This document shows positions 9,834 through 19,370 of a stretch of 64,000 bases of DNA, in pieces. The stretch's first letter is position 1, and the number at the start of each line of letters is the position of its first letter. The stretch is taken from positions 1 to 64,000 of the forward strand of contig NZ_JAHBAY010000001.1 of the NCBI RefSeq assembly GCF_018499875.1. Direction: 5' to 3'. The stretch is from Kineosporia corallincola (lineage in GTDB: Bacteria > Actinomycetota > Actinomycetes > Actinomycetales > Kineosporiaceae). The translations under genes and the position numbers were made by a program. The notes beneath the pieces are model-generated. The model was not told the DNA's origin. It saw only the letters and a program-made list of their open reading frames with translations, and searched no databases.

Positions 9834-10772
9834 ATGGAGAACCAGCCTGCGGCCGAGGAGCCGGGGACGCCGAGCGCCGACCTGCCGCTGGACGGGCTGA
9901 GCGTGGACAACTCGGACGACGACGACCCGGTGCTGATCACCGCGGACGGCGACCCGGTGGACACCTGGCGGGAGGGCTACCCGTACACCGAGCGGCTGCG
10001 CCGTGACATCTACGACGCGGAGAAGCGCCTGCTCCAGATCGAGCTGCTGAAGCTCCAGAACTGGGTGAAGAGCTCCGGCGAGAAGGTCGTCATCCTGTTC
10101 GAGGGCCGCGACGCCGCCGGCAAGGGCGGCACGATCAAGCGGTTCATGGAGCACCTGAACCCGCGCGGCGCCCGGGTGGTCGCCCTGGAGAAGCCCAGCG
10201 AGCGCGAGCAGGGTGAGTGGTACTTCCAGCGCTACGTGAAGGAACTGCCCACCCGCGGCGAGATCGTGCTGTTCGACCGGTCCTGGTACAACCGGGCCGG
10301 CGTGGAGCGGGTGATGGGCTTCTGCTCGGCGCCCGAGTACCTGGAGTTCATGCGCCAGGCCCCGGAACTGGAACGCATGCTGGTGCGCTCCGGGATCCGG
10401 CTGGTCAAGTTCTGGTTCTCGGTGTCGCAGCAGGAACAGCGCACCCGCTTCCTGATCCGCCAGGTCGACCCGGTGCGGCAGTGGAAGCTCTCGCCGATGG
10501 ACCTCGCCTCGCTGGACAAGTGGCAGGACTACACCGAGGCCAAGGAGGCGATGTTCTTCTACACCGACACCGCCGACGCGCCGTGGACCGTGGTGAAGAG
10601 CAACGACAAGAAGCGGGCCCGGCTGGGTGCCATGCGGCACGTGCTGCACCGCTTCCCCTACGAGGGCAAGGACGAGGAGGTCGTGGGCACCCCGGACCCG
10701 CTGATCGTGGGCCTCGCCGCGGAAGTGTACGAGCACGGTGAGCACACCTCCCGGTACTTCCCGCGACTGTAG
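9834..10772 (+). CDS. ppk2: polyphosphate kinase 2
   Basis: PPK2 transfers phosphate between polyphosphate and nucleotides. The 312-residue protein has a Walker A loop GRDAAGKGG near residue 91, lid and Walker B motifs (DRSWYNRAGVE near 166) and the usual end HTSRYFPR. It begins with an acidic, probably disordered extension (about residues 1-45). The ATG at 9834 follows GGAG within CGGAGACGG; an in-frame upstream ATG at 9774 has no ribosome site. Single-domain PPK2 may be class I (ADP to ATP) or class II (AMP to ADP); which one is not decidable here. It precedes the PPTase gene by 27 bases, so co-transcription is likely. Confidence 0.92.
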   Translation: MENQPAAEEPGTPSADLPLDGLSVDNSDDDDPVLITADGDPVDTWREGYPYTERLRRDIYDAEKRLLQIELLKLQNWVKSSGEKVVILFEGRDAAGKGGTIKRFMEHLNPRGARVVALEKPSEREQGEWYFQRYVKELPTRGEIVLFDRSWYNRAGVERVMGFCSAPEYLEFMRQAPELERMLVRSGIRLVKFWFSVSQQEQRTRFLIRQVDPVRQWKLSPMDLASLDKWQDYTEAKEAMFFYTDTADAPWTVVKSNDKKRARLGAMRHVLHRFPYEGKDEEVVGTPDPLIVGLAAEVYEHGEHTSRYFPRL

Positions 10773-10799
10773 ACGTCAGGGCTGAATTGTGGGGGTTCC

Positions 10800-11678
10800 G
10801 TGGCGATGCCGCGCCCGGCACGGCATTCTGTCCAGATGCCCGAAGCCCGCACGCCCCAGGAGCGCCCCCTGACCGCCGTCCCGCCGCCGGGCAGTCACCC
10901 GGCGCCCAGCGGGGCGGCGCTGGAGATCTGGTGGTCCCGGGTGGACGTCGGGAACCTGACGGACGACGTCCGCGACGGGCTGGCCGCCAGCCTGGACGAA
11001 CGCCGGCTGGCCAAGATCGCCCGCTACCGCCGGGCCGAGGACCGCGACCGCGGCCTGGCCGCGCACGCCCTGCTGCGGCGGCTGCTGGCGGCCGTGACCG
11101 GCACCCCGCCGAACCGGATCGAGCTCGGCGCGTTCTGCATCTCCTGCGGCGAGTACGGCCACGGCAAGCCGTTTCTCGACACGGGTGACGACGAGCGGCC
11201 GGTCGAGATCAACCTGTCGCACTCGGGCGAGGTGGTGATCGTGGCGCTCGCCGCCCCTGGCGTGCAGCTGGGGGTGGACGCCGAGCAGACCCGCACGGTC
11301 GACTGGAACGCGCTGCGCAGCTCGATCTTCGCCGACCAGGAATGGGCCGCCACCGAGCGCCGGGCCGACCAGGAGCACCGGCGGCTGGTCACCTGGGCGC
11401 GCAAGGAGTCGTCGGTCAAGGCCAGCGGGCACGGGCTGTCGCTGCCGCTGCGGGACGTGGTGACGGCGGACGGTGCCGGGGGCAGCTGGTCGGCCACCAT
11501 GCCGGCCGGGGTGGGCCGGGCCGCGGGCACGGACCTGGAACTGGCGCCCGACGTGGCCGCGGCGGTGGCGGTGCTGCGGGACGAGGGGTGGCCGGAGCCG
11601 CCGGTGGTGAACCGGGTCGGGATCGGTTCGGCCCCGGGTTCCGGTTCGGCTTCCGGTGCCGGCCTCGGGATCGGCTGA
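10800..11678 (+). CDS. 4'-phosphopantetheinyl transferase (Sfp type)
   Basis: The enzyme loads CoA-derived phosphopantetheine onto carrier proteins. Both Sfp-family signatures are present in 292 residues: NLSHSGEVVIVAL leading into LGVDAEQ (about 139-163, Mg-binding acidic residues) and WARKESSVKASG (about 199-210). GTG at 10800 is preceded by GGGGG; ATG at 10836 is a weaker alternative. The C-terminal tail is Gly/Ser-rich. The stop codon directly abuts the ATG of the 1256-residue membrane protein, indicating translational coupling. No polyketide or peptide synthetase lies in the window, so its carrier protein is elsewhere. Confidence 0.88.
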   Translation: MAMPRPARHSVQMPEARTPQERPLTAVPPPGSHPAPSGAALEIWWSRVDVGNLTDDVRDGLAASLDERRLAKIARYRRAEDRDRGLAAHALLRRLLAAVTGTPPNRIELGAFCISCGEYGHGKPFLDTGDDERPVEINLSHSGEVVIVALAAPGVQLGVDAEQTRTVDWNALRSSIFADQEWAATERRADQEHRRLVTWARKESSVKASGHGLSLPLRDVVTADGAGGSWSATMPAGVGRAAGTDLELAPDVAAAVAVLRDEGWPEPPVVNRVGIGSAPGSGSASGAGLGIG

Positions 11679-14600
11679 ATGCCGGAGACCGCGAGTACCG
11701 ACGCCGGGACCGACGAGCAGCAGCGGGCGGTCGTCTCCCGCACCGAACGGCTGCGGCTGGCGCTGAGCCAGGTGACGCTGGAGGAGTACCGCAGCGAGGA
11801 CGTTCGTTTCGAACGCGACTCCCGGCTGGGGCGGGAGCTGCTGTACCTGGTGGCGAACAACTCCTGGTGCCGGCGGACCACCGAGGTGCTGCACGTCAAT
11901 CTGGCCCAGGCGGTGGACACCGACGTGATCGTCGACGTCGACCTGTCCTACGCCGACCACGAGGCGTTCGAGCTGGACGCCGGGCTGACCTGGCTGCCGC
12001 TGCTGGCCCTGCCGCCGATGCGGCGGCGCGACGTCGGGCGGCGCGGGCGGGACCCGCGGTTCTTCCGGGAACCGCGCGAGGAACGCCAGTTCGAGGTGCC
12101 GATCGACCGGTGGTCCGACGACGAGGCCGACCCGATCGCCACCCTGGAGGTCAGTGATGCCACCGGGCAGCGCATCCACCGGCTGACCCAGGGCGAGGTG
12201 CGGCAGAGGCTGTCCGCCGCGCTGGCCGAGATGATCCTCAACGTGATGACGCGGCGTCCGCAGCAGCTCGCCCCGGAACCCGGCGCGGTGGTGCAGCGGA
12301 CGCAGAAGTTGTTGCTGTCCGCGGCGATCCGGCGGATGCTGCCCGGGGCCTCGGCGGTCGGTGAGGGGGGCGAGCTGCCGGCCGGCGGAACCGTGCCCGA
12401 GGGGATCCGGGACGCCCGCGCGCTGCTCGACGGGATCCTCGCGGCGGACATCGCCCTGGCCACGGACGACACCGTCGCGCTCGCGACTCCGGTCGGGAGT
12501 GCGCCCCGGGACGGCGGTTTCATCGTCCCAGGATCGAGCCTGTCCGTGCGGGGTGGTGAATCCGAGCGGGCTGGTGAATCCGGCTCGCGGCCGGCCGGTC
12601 TCGACACCGAGGTGATGAAAGTCCTGACCGGGCCCTCGGGTCCGGGTGGCTCGGACGGCCCGGTCACCGCCCCGATCACGATGGACCTGTGGCTGGAGGA
12701 GAACGGGCGGCTGCGGCCGGTTCTCGGATCCCACGTCGGGGAGATCCTCGAGGCGCTGATCGGCACCACTCTGGTGGTGATCGCGGTCGAGGACCAGGGC
12801 CGGCCGATGTCCTACACGGTGCACGTGCCCTCGCGCCGCCTGGTCCGCTACGGCCGGGCCTGGTTCCAGCCCCGGGCGCTGCTCAGCATCGACCTGCTCG
12901 CCCCGACCGCGCACGCCGACCGGCAGATCCGCCTGGTGCTCCCGGACGGTGTGGTCTGCCGCGGCGACCGGGTGCAGGGCCGGATCGACGTGGAACTGCC
13001 CGCGCCGTTCGAGCGGCTGGAGGCGCTGATGCGCCGGCTGTTCCCCCGGCACATGCCGTCCGACCGGCCCGCCTCCTGGGTGGACGTGCAGATCGCCGAG
13101 ATGGCCCTGCACAAGGTCGATTCCGCGCTCGACAGCCTGCGCTACTACCTGGTCGAGGCGACCCACGAGGAACTTGCGGACGACGGGGCGCCGCGCCGGC
13201 TGAAGGACCTGCTGACCCGCACCCCGCGCCGGGCCACCCGGGAGGAACTCACCCGGCAGCTCGACGAGCGGCTCCGGGAACTGCGCACGCACCTGGACCG
13301 GGTTCGGGCCGACGGTGCCCTCGGCGACGGGATGGCCGGCCTGTGGAGGGCCTGGGACTCCGGGTCCTGGTTCCCGCGCTGGATGCGCCGGCGCGTCGAC
13401 GTGAACACGGCCAGTGTGAACCTGGTGATGCTGAGGGCCGGGGCGGTGGACGACATCGCGATCCGGGCCCGCCCGATCCGCGCCCGGATCGAGGCGGACC
13501 TGGCGCTGTCCGAGGTGTCCGACGTCGCCAGGTACACCGGTGGGCTGAACCTGGCCGTGCTCGGGGTGCTCTGCGTGCTGCTGGCGCTGTACCCACCGAC
13601 GGGGGACGGCGCGGGGGACGCCGTGCAGGTGCTGGCCACCATCCTCACGCTGTTCTCGGCGGTGCTGGCCGGCCGGGTCGAACTCGGGCACGCCTTCACC
13701 CTGCGCGGGTTGCTGACTCGGGCAACCTACTGGCTGATGTTCGGGTCGGTGCTGCCGACCGTGCTGCTCGCCATGGCCCTGGCCCTGCTGCCGCTGCGCT
13801 ACGCCGCCTGGTCGGCCGCCACCGCGTTCGTCGTGCAGGGCCTGCTGATGCTGCGGTTCCGGCGCACCGAGCCACGCCGTCCGCGGCCCGGCCGGTACTC
13901 GCGGTCGGCCCGGATGCGGGTGGTCAGCGCCTACTCCCCGGAGTACGCACGGGTGGACATGCTGCGCGGTCGGCGCAGCCGGGCCCTGATCACCGAGGCC
14001 CTGCTACTCGGCCGGGACGCGTTCGCCTACGTGGTCACCCGGCCCGCGGGAGAAGGACAGCTGCTACGACTGCTCGACCGCAGCCAGACCACCGGCCCGA
14101 TCGCCGGCCTGACCCGCACCGCGCGGCGGTCGCTGGTGCGGTTCGTGTCGTCCGGAAGTGCCGGTACCGCCGTCCCGGTGCCGGACCAGGTCAACCTGCT
14201 CGGGGCGGTGCAGGCGGCCACCGCCGGGCGGGCCATGACCTACCTGGTCTTCCGCGACCAGCCGGTGGACGACTGGCGCTCGGCCAACGGCGACAAGGAC
14301 GACGTGGTGGCGCCGGTACCGCTCGATCCCGACCGTGTGGCACCGCAGGAGCCGCCGGAATGGCTGTTCCAGATCATGATCGGGATGCCGGTGACACCGG
14401 TCGCGGTGACCCTCGCCCGGCACCCGGTGATGGCCGTGGTCTCGGCCGCGGCCCGGTACAACTTCCAGGTCGGCAGCGTGCAGATCCCGGCCCCGCCGCC
14501 GGCCGGTCAGGCCGGCCGGAACCTGCGCTGGATGGAGCTCAGCGTCGGGGTGACCTACCGGCGGGGCGACTCGCTGCGCGGGCTGGGCTCGTTCCTCTAC

Positions 14601-15449
14601 CGGGTGCACCGGATGGACGGTATGGCCTTCGGCGGTGGCAAGCTGTCGGTGCTCGTGCAGATCAACGCCGAACAGCCGCCCTTCCCGGCGCTGCCGGTCT
14701 CGAAACCACTGAGCGACAAGGACTTCGACGTCGTTCCGGACGACGAGGCGGCGGCCGGGCCGGAACGCAACTGGCGCACCCTGGCCCTGACCGCGCACTC
14801 CCGGGTCGGGCTGCTGCGCGACGTGCTGACCGGACTGGCCACCCAGGCACCGAATTTCGAGCTCGCCGGACTGACCGTGGAGGGTGTCTACGGGCAGACC
14901 GTGCTGTTCCTGGTCGGCCGGGACCGGCTGGAGGCGGCCACCCCCGACGACGCCCTGCGAGGTGCCCTCCAGCGCTGGATGCGGCCCTCGGACCGGCTGA
15001 TCGTCGCCGTCGACCGCAGGCTCAGCGCCCGCACCCTCGACGGTGCCTCCACCTTGCGGGAACGCCTGCTGCTCCAGGTCTTTCTGCGGACGCCGGACCG
15101 GCCCGGGGTGCTGCGGGAGACACTGCGGAACCTGGCCCGGGCCCTGGAGGTGTACGGGCCGCCGGGGTACGGCTACGGGGAGACGCTGGAGAAGATCGAC
15201 GTCTGGTTCGTCACCATGGAGGTCGCCAACGGCCGGACCTTCCGGGGGCGGCTCACCGTGCGGCTGCCGGGGGAGCCGTCGTCGTGGCCGGCCTGGGCGG
15301 CGGTGGACTGGCCGGCGGTGGAGCGGTCGCTCAGCCAGGCCTCGGCCCAGGCCGCGCGGGGGGAGGGTAACGACACGGCCATGGGCGGGGCGGTGGCGAT
15401 CATGGACGACACGGTGATCACGGTCGAGCTGATGCGGGTGCCCGCCTGA
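11679..15449 (+). CDS. large unknown membrane protein with two C-terminal ACT-like domains
   Basis: I do not recognise this 1256-residue protein. Residues 1-620 are soluble, with an early conserved-looking block (FERDSRLGRELLYLVANN) and later helical segments. About four membrane segments lie between 621 and 730 (NLAVLGVLCVLLALY, VLATILTLFSAVLAG, WLMFGSVLPTVLLAMAL and ATAFVVQGLLML). The remaining 500 residues are soluble and end in two regions shaped like ACT domains: SRVGLLRDVLTGLATQ near 1040 and TPDRPGVLRETLRNLARAL near 1137, each with the ligand-binding D/S-R-x-G-L/V-L signature. The ATG follows the PPTase stop without a gap. An amino-acid or small-ligand sensing role is inference only. 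Confidence 0.75.
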   Translation: MPETASTDAGTDEQQRAVVSRTERLRLALSQVTLEEYRSEDVRFERDSRLGRELLYLVANNSWCRRTTEVLHVNLAQAVDTDVIVDVDLSYADHEAFELDAGLTWLPLLALPPMRRRDVGRRGRDPRFFREPREERQFEVPIDRWSDDEADPIATLEVSDATGQRIHRLTQGEVRQRLSAALAEMILNVMTRRPQQLAPEPGAVVQRTQKLLLSAAIRRMLPGASAVGEGGELPAGGTVPEGIRDARALLDGILAADIALATDDTVALATPVGSAPRDGGFIVPGSSLSVRGGESERAGESGSRPAGLDTEVMKVLTGPSGPGGSDGPVTAPITMDLWLEENGRLRPVLGSHVGEILEALIGTTLVVIAVEDQGRPMSYTVHVPSRRLVRYGRAWFQPRALLSIDLLAPTAHADRQIRLVLPDGVVCRGDRVQGRIDVELPAPFERLEALMRRLFPRHMPSDRPASWVDVQIAEMALHKVDSALDSLRYYLVEATHEELADDGAPRRLKDLLTRTPRRATREELTRQLDERLRELRTHLDRVRADGALGDGMAGLWRAWDSGSWFPRWMRRRVDVNTASVNLVMLRAGAVDDIAIRARPIRARIEADLALSEVSDVARYTGGLNLAVLGVLCVLLALYPPTGDGAGDAVQVLATILTLFSAVLAGRVELGHAFTLRGLLTRATYWLMFGSVLPTVLLAMALALLPLRYAAWSAATAFVVQGLLMLRFRRTEPRRPRPGRYSRSARMRVVSAYSPEYARVDMLRGRRSRALITEALLLGRDAFAYVVTRPAGEGQLLRLLDRSQTTGPIAGLTRTARRSLVRFVSSGSAGTAVPVPDQVNLLGAVQAATAGRAMTYLVFRDQPVDDWRSANGDKDDVVAPVPLDPDRVAPQEPPEWLFQIMIGMPVTPVAVTLARHPVMAVVSAAARYNFQVGSVQIPAPPPAGQAGRNLRWMELSVGVTYRRGDSLRGLGSFLYRVHRMDGMAFGGGKLSVLVQINAEQPPFPALPVSKPLSDKDFDVVPDDEAAAGPERNWRTLALTAHSRVGLLRDVLTGLATQAPNFELAGLTVEGVYGQTVLFLVGRDRLEAATPDDALRGALQRWMRPSDRLIVAVDRRLSARTLDGASTLRERLLLQVFLRTPDRPGVLRETLRNLARALEVYGPPGYGYGETLEKIDVWFVTMEVANGRTFRGRLTVRLPGEPSSWPAWAAVDWPAVERSLSQASAQAARGEGNDTAMGGAVAIMDDTVITVELMRVPA

Positions 15450-15470
15450 GTTCCGCCTGGAGCCTGTGAT

Positions 15471-16502
15471 TCAGGCAGCCGCCCCGGCCGGCTTGGTGCG
15501 GGCGAAGGCGGAGTCGTCGAGTCGCCCGAGCTTCCAGTTCACGTCGTCCGCGGTGTATTTCGTGATCTGGACGTCGCGGCCGGTCTCCGGTGCCTGCACC
15601 GCGGTGCCGGGCTCCAGCACGATCATCACGTGCCCGGCGGAGCCGCGCTCACCGAGTGCGCCGAACAGCAGGTCGCCGGGCTGCTCGTCGCCGGGTTCCA
15701 CGTGCGTCGAGTTGTCGTACATCTGCGCCGCCGTGCGGATCTTCAGCGGGTGCCCGGCCTGCCGCCAGGAGTACACGACCAGGCCGGAACAGTCGAAGGA
15801 GTCCGGGCCGACCGCACCCCACACGTACGGGTCACCCTGCTGCTCCAGCGCGACCTGGAGCATGTCGCCGACCGCGCCGTCCGGCAGGTCGGCGCCGACC
15901 GCGTTGTCGTCGCAGCCCAGCGGGTCGTCGCCGACCACGGACTCGACCAGCGAGGTGGCCAGTGACTCCCAGCGGGCGTAGGCGAACGGGAAGGCCGATC
16001 GCTGCACGGCCTGCGCCGCGTCGGTCACGGTCATCGATTGCCAGCCGTCGATGTCCAGCAGGCCGGGCTGGCCCGCCTTGCCTCCGGTGTAGAACATCGT
16101 GGAGGCCATGACCGGGTCGGTGCGCTGTGAGGCCGAGCCCCAGCCACCACGCTGCTGGAACAGGCCCATGCTGTCGCGGTCGCCGCCGGAGAGGTTCTGG
16201 AGGGTCGACTCCTGCATCGCGGTGGCCACCGCCACCACCAGGCCGCGGGCCGGGATCTCCAGGGACACCCCGGTCTCGATCACGGTCTGGGCGTTGGCGA
16301 GCTGGTCCTCGCCGAGCGTGACGTCGGTGTTGCCGGTCTGGGCGATCGGGCTGCACATGGTGCTGCTGACCCCGCTGGAGTCGTCGGCCTCGACGCCGGC
16401 GATACCCATCATCATCATGGCCGGGATCACCACCAGGCCGGCGCCCATCAGTCCGAGGACCGCCAGCAGGGCGATCACCAGTCGCAGCGGAACCCGTCCC
16501 AT
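15471..16502 (-). CDS. bifunctional lytic transglycosylase / NlpC-P60 cell-wall hydrolase
   Basis: The 343-residue protein has an N-terminal membrane or signal segment (about residues 5-35). A transglycosylase-like domain follows, with a candidate catalytic Glu in TAMQES (about 90-100) and the SMGLFQQR motif. A C-terminal NlpC/P60 domain carries Cys in FDCSGLVVY near 242 and His in AGHVMIV near 292. This architecture is the VirB1/TcpG-type hydrolase that opens peptidoglycan for Gram-positive conjugation machines. It is the last gene of the type IV-like operon, starting 4 bases after the preceding stop, and is convergent with the 1256-residue gene (21-bp gap). Confidence 0.85.
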   Translation of the reverse strand: MGRVPLRLVIALLAVLGLMGAGLVVIPAMMMMGIAGVEADDSSGVSSTMCSPIAQTGNTDVTLGEDQLANAQTVIETGVSLEIPARGLVVAVATAMQESTLQNLSGGDRDSMGLFQQRGGWGSASQRTDPVMASTMFYTGGKAGQPGLLDIDGWQSMTVTDAAQAVQRSAFPFAYARWESLATSLVESVVGDDPLGCDDNAVGADLPDGAVGDMLQVALEQQGDPYVWGAVGPDSFDCSGLVVYSWRQAGHPLKIRTAAQMYDNSTHVEPGDEQPGDLLFGALGERGSAGHVMIVLEPGTAVQAPETGRDVQITKYTADDVNWKLGRLDDSAFARTKPAGAAA

Positions 16503-16506
16503 GGCG

Positions 16507-17010
16507 TCAGTAGTCCCCCGCGTTCGGCTGCACGTCGGACACCTTCGGCGCGGAGGTGCCCTCGCCGGTGACGACCGTGACCAGCACCGAGTCGCCGTTG
16601 GCCAGAGGTACGGCGATCATGGCCGACTCCTGGGCGAGGAAACGGACCACCGGCTCGCCCTCCGGCTGGGCGCCCGGCAGGGTCGCCGTGTCGGTGGTCT
16701 CCAGGGCCTTGGCGTAGTCGGCGGTGGCCAGCGGGGTGAGCCGGGCGCGCCACTCCTCCTGCGTCTCGCCGGAGCGCAGCTCGGCCCACTCCCTGACGAA
16801 ATCGACCGCGGTGGTGACGTACTCGCTGGACTCCGGCACCACCGCGGCGGTCGCGGCGGTGGACGAGGTGTCGTCGCCGGTGACCGCGCTGCCGGTGTCG
16901 TTCCCGAGCAGGCTGCTGCCCAGCACGAAGATCAGGATGATCGCGCCGAGACTGACCACCAGTAGCCGACGCGGGCTGTCGAACAGCCAGGTCATGAAGT
17001 CAGCCAGCAT
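16507..17010 (-). CDS. small bitopic protein of the type IV-like operon (VirB8/TcpC-like position)
   Basis: The 167-residue protein has a short cytoplasmic N-terminus, one membrane helix (about 15-36, LLVVSLGAIILIFVLGSSLL), a Thr/Ser-rich linker and an extracellular alpha/beta-looking domain (about 60-167). VirB8 and TcpC proteins, scaffold components of type IV systems, have this topology and an NTF2-like outer domain. I cannot confirm homology by eye. It lies 47 bases after the VirB6-like gene and 4 bases before the hydrolase gene, so it is surely co-transcribed. Confidence 0.6.
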   Translation of the reverse strand: MLADFMTWLFDSPRRLLVVSLGAIILIFVLGSSLLGNDTGSAVTGDDTSSTAATAAVVPESSEYVTTAVDFVREWAELRSGETQEEWRARLTPLATADYAKALETTDTATLPGAQPEGEPVVRFLAQESAMIAVPLANGDSVLVTVVTGEGTSAPKVSDVQPNAGDY

Positions 17011-17057
17011 CGGTACCTGCTGCCGGGGTGGTGCCGAGGGTTCTCATCCGTCGCTCT

Positions 17058-19370
17058 CTACCGCTGCCGTGCGTGGTCTTCCGTGTCCGAGTCGCTACTG
17101 GAGCGGTGCGGGCGGAACACGTCGTCGAGCTCGCTGTCGAAGGTGTCCGCCGGTTCGCTCTCCAGACGCTGGAACCCGCGGTCTCCGGGACGGACGACCG
17201 GCGCGCCGTCGTCCTGGGGCCGCCAGCCGTCGCCGCCGACCGGGACCGGGGGCTCGGCCGCGAACTCGCGCCGTGACCCCGGCCGTCCGCCGCCGGAGAA
17301 CGGGGAGCCCCCACTCTCCAGACGGCCCGCTGTCTCGTCGCGTCCGGCCGGGGCGGATCCGCCTTCGGCCGGGCCGCCGAAGCCGGACAGGGCGGCCCGC
17401 GCGGCAGCCCGGGTGGCCGCCCGGCCGGCGCCGCTGCCGTTGCTGACCGTCGCCGACTCGACGCGACTGCCGCCGGCCACCGGGGCGTAGATCTCGCCCT
17501 CGGCCGGGGCCGGGGCAGCACCCGCCTCGCCCCGGGCCGCGGTCTGGCCGGCGGCCTGCCCGCGCACCACCGTGACCTGGCCGGCGTTGACCGTGATCGC
17601 GTTGGCGAGCGCCGACGGTTGCTGGCCGGCCTCCGCCACGACCGCCTGTCCGGTGGCCGGGGCAGCGCCCTCGGCGACCGGGACCGGGTAGTTGCTGATC
17701 CCCTCGATCCGCTGCGGCGCCTGGCCCTCCGCCGCCTGGGCCTGGGCCAGGGCGGCTGCCGGGTTGGCCCGCTGGGCCGCGGAGACCCCGAGGAAGGTAC
17801 TGAGGGCACCGGTGAGGATGCGGCTGCTGGTCCTGGCCGCCCCACGGGCCGTGGTGGAGACCCCGCCCGCGGCCGTGGCGAAGTGGTTCTCGCGGCTGGA
17901 GACCATCTGGGTGAGACGCCGGAACGGTCTGAGCGCCACCCACATCACGATGGTCAGCAGCAGCATGAGAATGACGCTGAGCCATCCCGGTGTGCCGCTC
18001 GTCGGGGACAGCAGGACCCCCATGCCGAGCACGGTGACCGACGCGCCGATACCGAAGACCATGGCGTTGATGAGGGCCGCCGCGACGGTGCTGCCGATGC
18101 CGGTGACCAGGGTGCGCATCGTCGGGAACATGCCGAGGGTGGCGAAGGCGGGGAAGAGCATGACGCCGAAGCGCACGATGATCAGCGCGCCGAGCACCAG
18201 CAGGCCCGCGACGAAGAGGAAGGGAACGGTGCAGAGGGTCGCGATCAGGGCCAGCATGGCGTAGCCCACGCGGCTGTCCGACCGCTTGCCGGTGAGGTAC
18301 TCGTAGGCGTCCGGATCGGCGGACTTGATCTTGTCGGCCGCCTCTTCGAACTTCTCCTGCTTCTGTTTGATGATCTTCTGGCCCTGCTGCGGATCGGACT
18401 CCATGATCGCCGCCTCGCGCCAGGTCAGGGCGGTCGCGTCGAAGATCACCGGCCCGTACTCCTTGGCCACGTCCGAGTCGGTGCTGCCGAAGGTGCCGCC
18501 GAGCCACGACTCGTAGAGGAGGGCCTGGTGCATGCCCGAGGTGGCCTCGGTGCCGGCGTCGGACGAACCGTCCTCGGCCCGGCCGTTCAGCCCGCTGGAC
18601 ACCGCCGACAGGGTGGTCGCGACGGTCTGGTCGGCGGCGTGCCCGGCCACCAGCGGCCACCGGAAGACCATGGTCACCATCACCATGACCAGGAGCGCCC
18701 AGCCGATGGCCCCGGCCGAGGATGCCAGGGCCGCGTGCCGAGAGCGCCAGATCAGCAGCAGACCGAGCGCGGCGACCACGACGAACGCCCAGCGCTCGAA
18801 CACGGTGTGCTGCAACGTGTCCACGACGTTGGTGATGAGCGGGTCGAAGACGCCGAGGAAGTCCGGGGAGAACGCCGCGTCCAGCACGGCTCCGGTCGCG
18901 GCGACCATGGTGGTCGGCACTTCCAGGATCCAGTTGCCGATCGCGGTGCCGATGGACGCGTCCGGGTTACGCACGATGTCCGAGCCGCAGCCCAGGTCGT
19001 AGGTGTTCCAGCGGACACCGGCGTAGCCGTAGACCTCGTAGATCGAGACCTTCGCGTTGTCCGCGAACGGGTCCTCGTCGGCGGGCAGGGTCTCCGGCGG
19101 GTCCTCGAAGAAGCCGACCACGCCACGCCCCGGGACCTCGGGCACCGGTGCTTCCGTGCAGTCGACGAACGGGACCGCGGGCGCCGCCGTGGTGCTACCG
19201 GAGGAGGCGGAGCCGTAGCTCGCCGTCTGCACGGTGCCGCTGCGGGCTGCCGCGGTGCCGCCCGACCCGGCGGCACTCGAGGCCAGGGCGGCGGGGGCGG
19301 CGACCGCGCCGGCCACGACCAGCGCGAGTGCGGCCAGAGCGGTGACGACGACGCGACGCCGTCGCTTCAT
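17058..19370 (-). CDS. VirB6/TrbL-like polytopic membrane protein
   Basis: The 770-residue protein opens with an Arg-rich signal peptide (MKRRRR, then an Ala/Val core). About six membrane segments follow between residues 190 and 490, including RWAFVVVAALGLLLIW, GWALLVMVMVTMVFRW and VPFLFVAGLLVLGALI. A long extracytoplasmic loop lies between the second and third, and a 250-residue Ala/Gly/Pro-rich disordered tail ends the protein. This fits the inner-membrane channel component (VirB6/TrbL class) of Gram-positive type IV systems. Its ATG overlaps the stop of the VirB4-like gene by 4 bases (ATGA), so translation is coupled. Confidence 0.7.
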   Translation of the reverse strand: MKRRRRVVVTALAALALVVAGAVAAPAALASSAAGSGGTAAARSGTVQTASYGSASSGSTTAAPAVPFVDCTEAPVPEVPGRGVVGFFEDPPETLPADEDPFADNAKVSIYEVYGYAGVRWNTYDLGCGSDIVRNPDASIGTAIGNWILEVPTTMVAATGAVLDAAFSPDFLGVFDPLITNVVDTLQHTVFERWAFVVVAALGLLLIWRSRHAALASSAGAIGWALLVMVMVTMVFRWPLVAGHAADQTVATTLSAVSSGLNGRAEDGSSDAGTEATSGMHQALLYESWLGGTFGSTDSDVAKEYGPVIFDATALTWREAAIMESDPQQGQKIIKQKQEKFEEAADKIKSADPDAYEYLTGKRSDSRVGYAMLALIATLCTVPFLFVAGLLVLGALIIVRFGVMLFPAFATLGMFPTMRTLVTGIGSTVAAALINAMVFGIGASVTVLGMGVLLSPTSGTPGWLSVILMLLLTIVMWVALRPFRRLTQMVSSRENHFATAAGGVSTTARGAARTSSRILTGALSTFLGVSAAQRANPAAALAQAQAAEGQAPQRIEGISNYPVPVAEGAAPATGQAVVAEAGQQPSALANAITVNAGQVTVVRGQAAGQTAARGEAGAAPAPAEGEIYAPVAGGSRVESATVSNGSGAGRAATRAAARAALSGFGGPAEGGSAPAGRDETAGRLESGGSPFSGGGRPGSRREFAAEPPVPVGGDGWRPQDDGAPVVRPGDRGFQRLESEPADTFDSELDDVFRPHRSSSDSDTEDHARQR

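Noticed and set aside
10776-13691. A 971-codon minus-strand open frame
   Set aside because: It is antisense to the transferase and the large membrane protein, lacks a ribosome site and shows only Gln/Arg/His-rich shadow composition.
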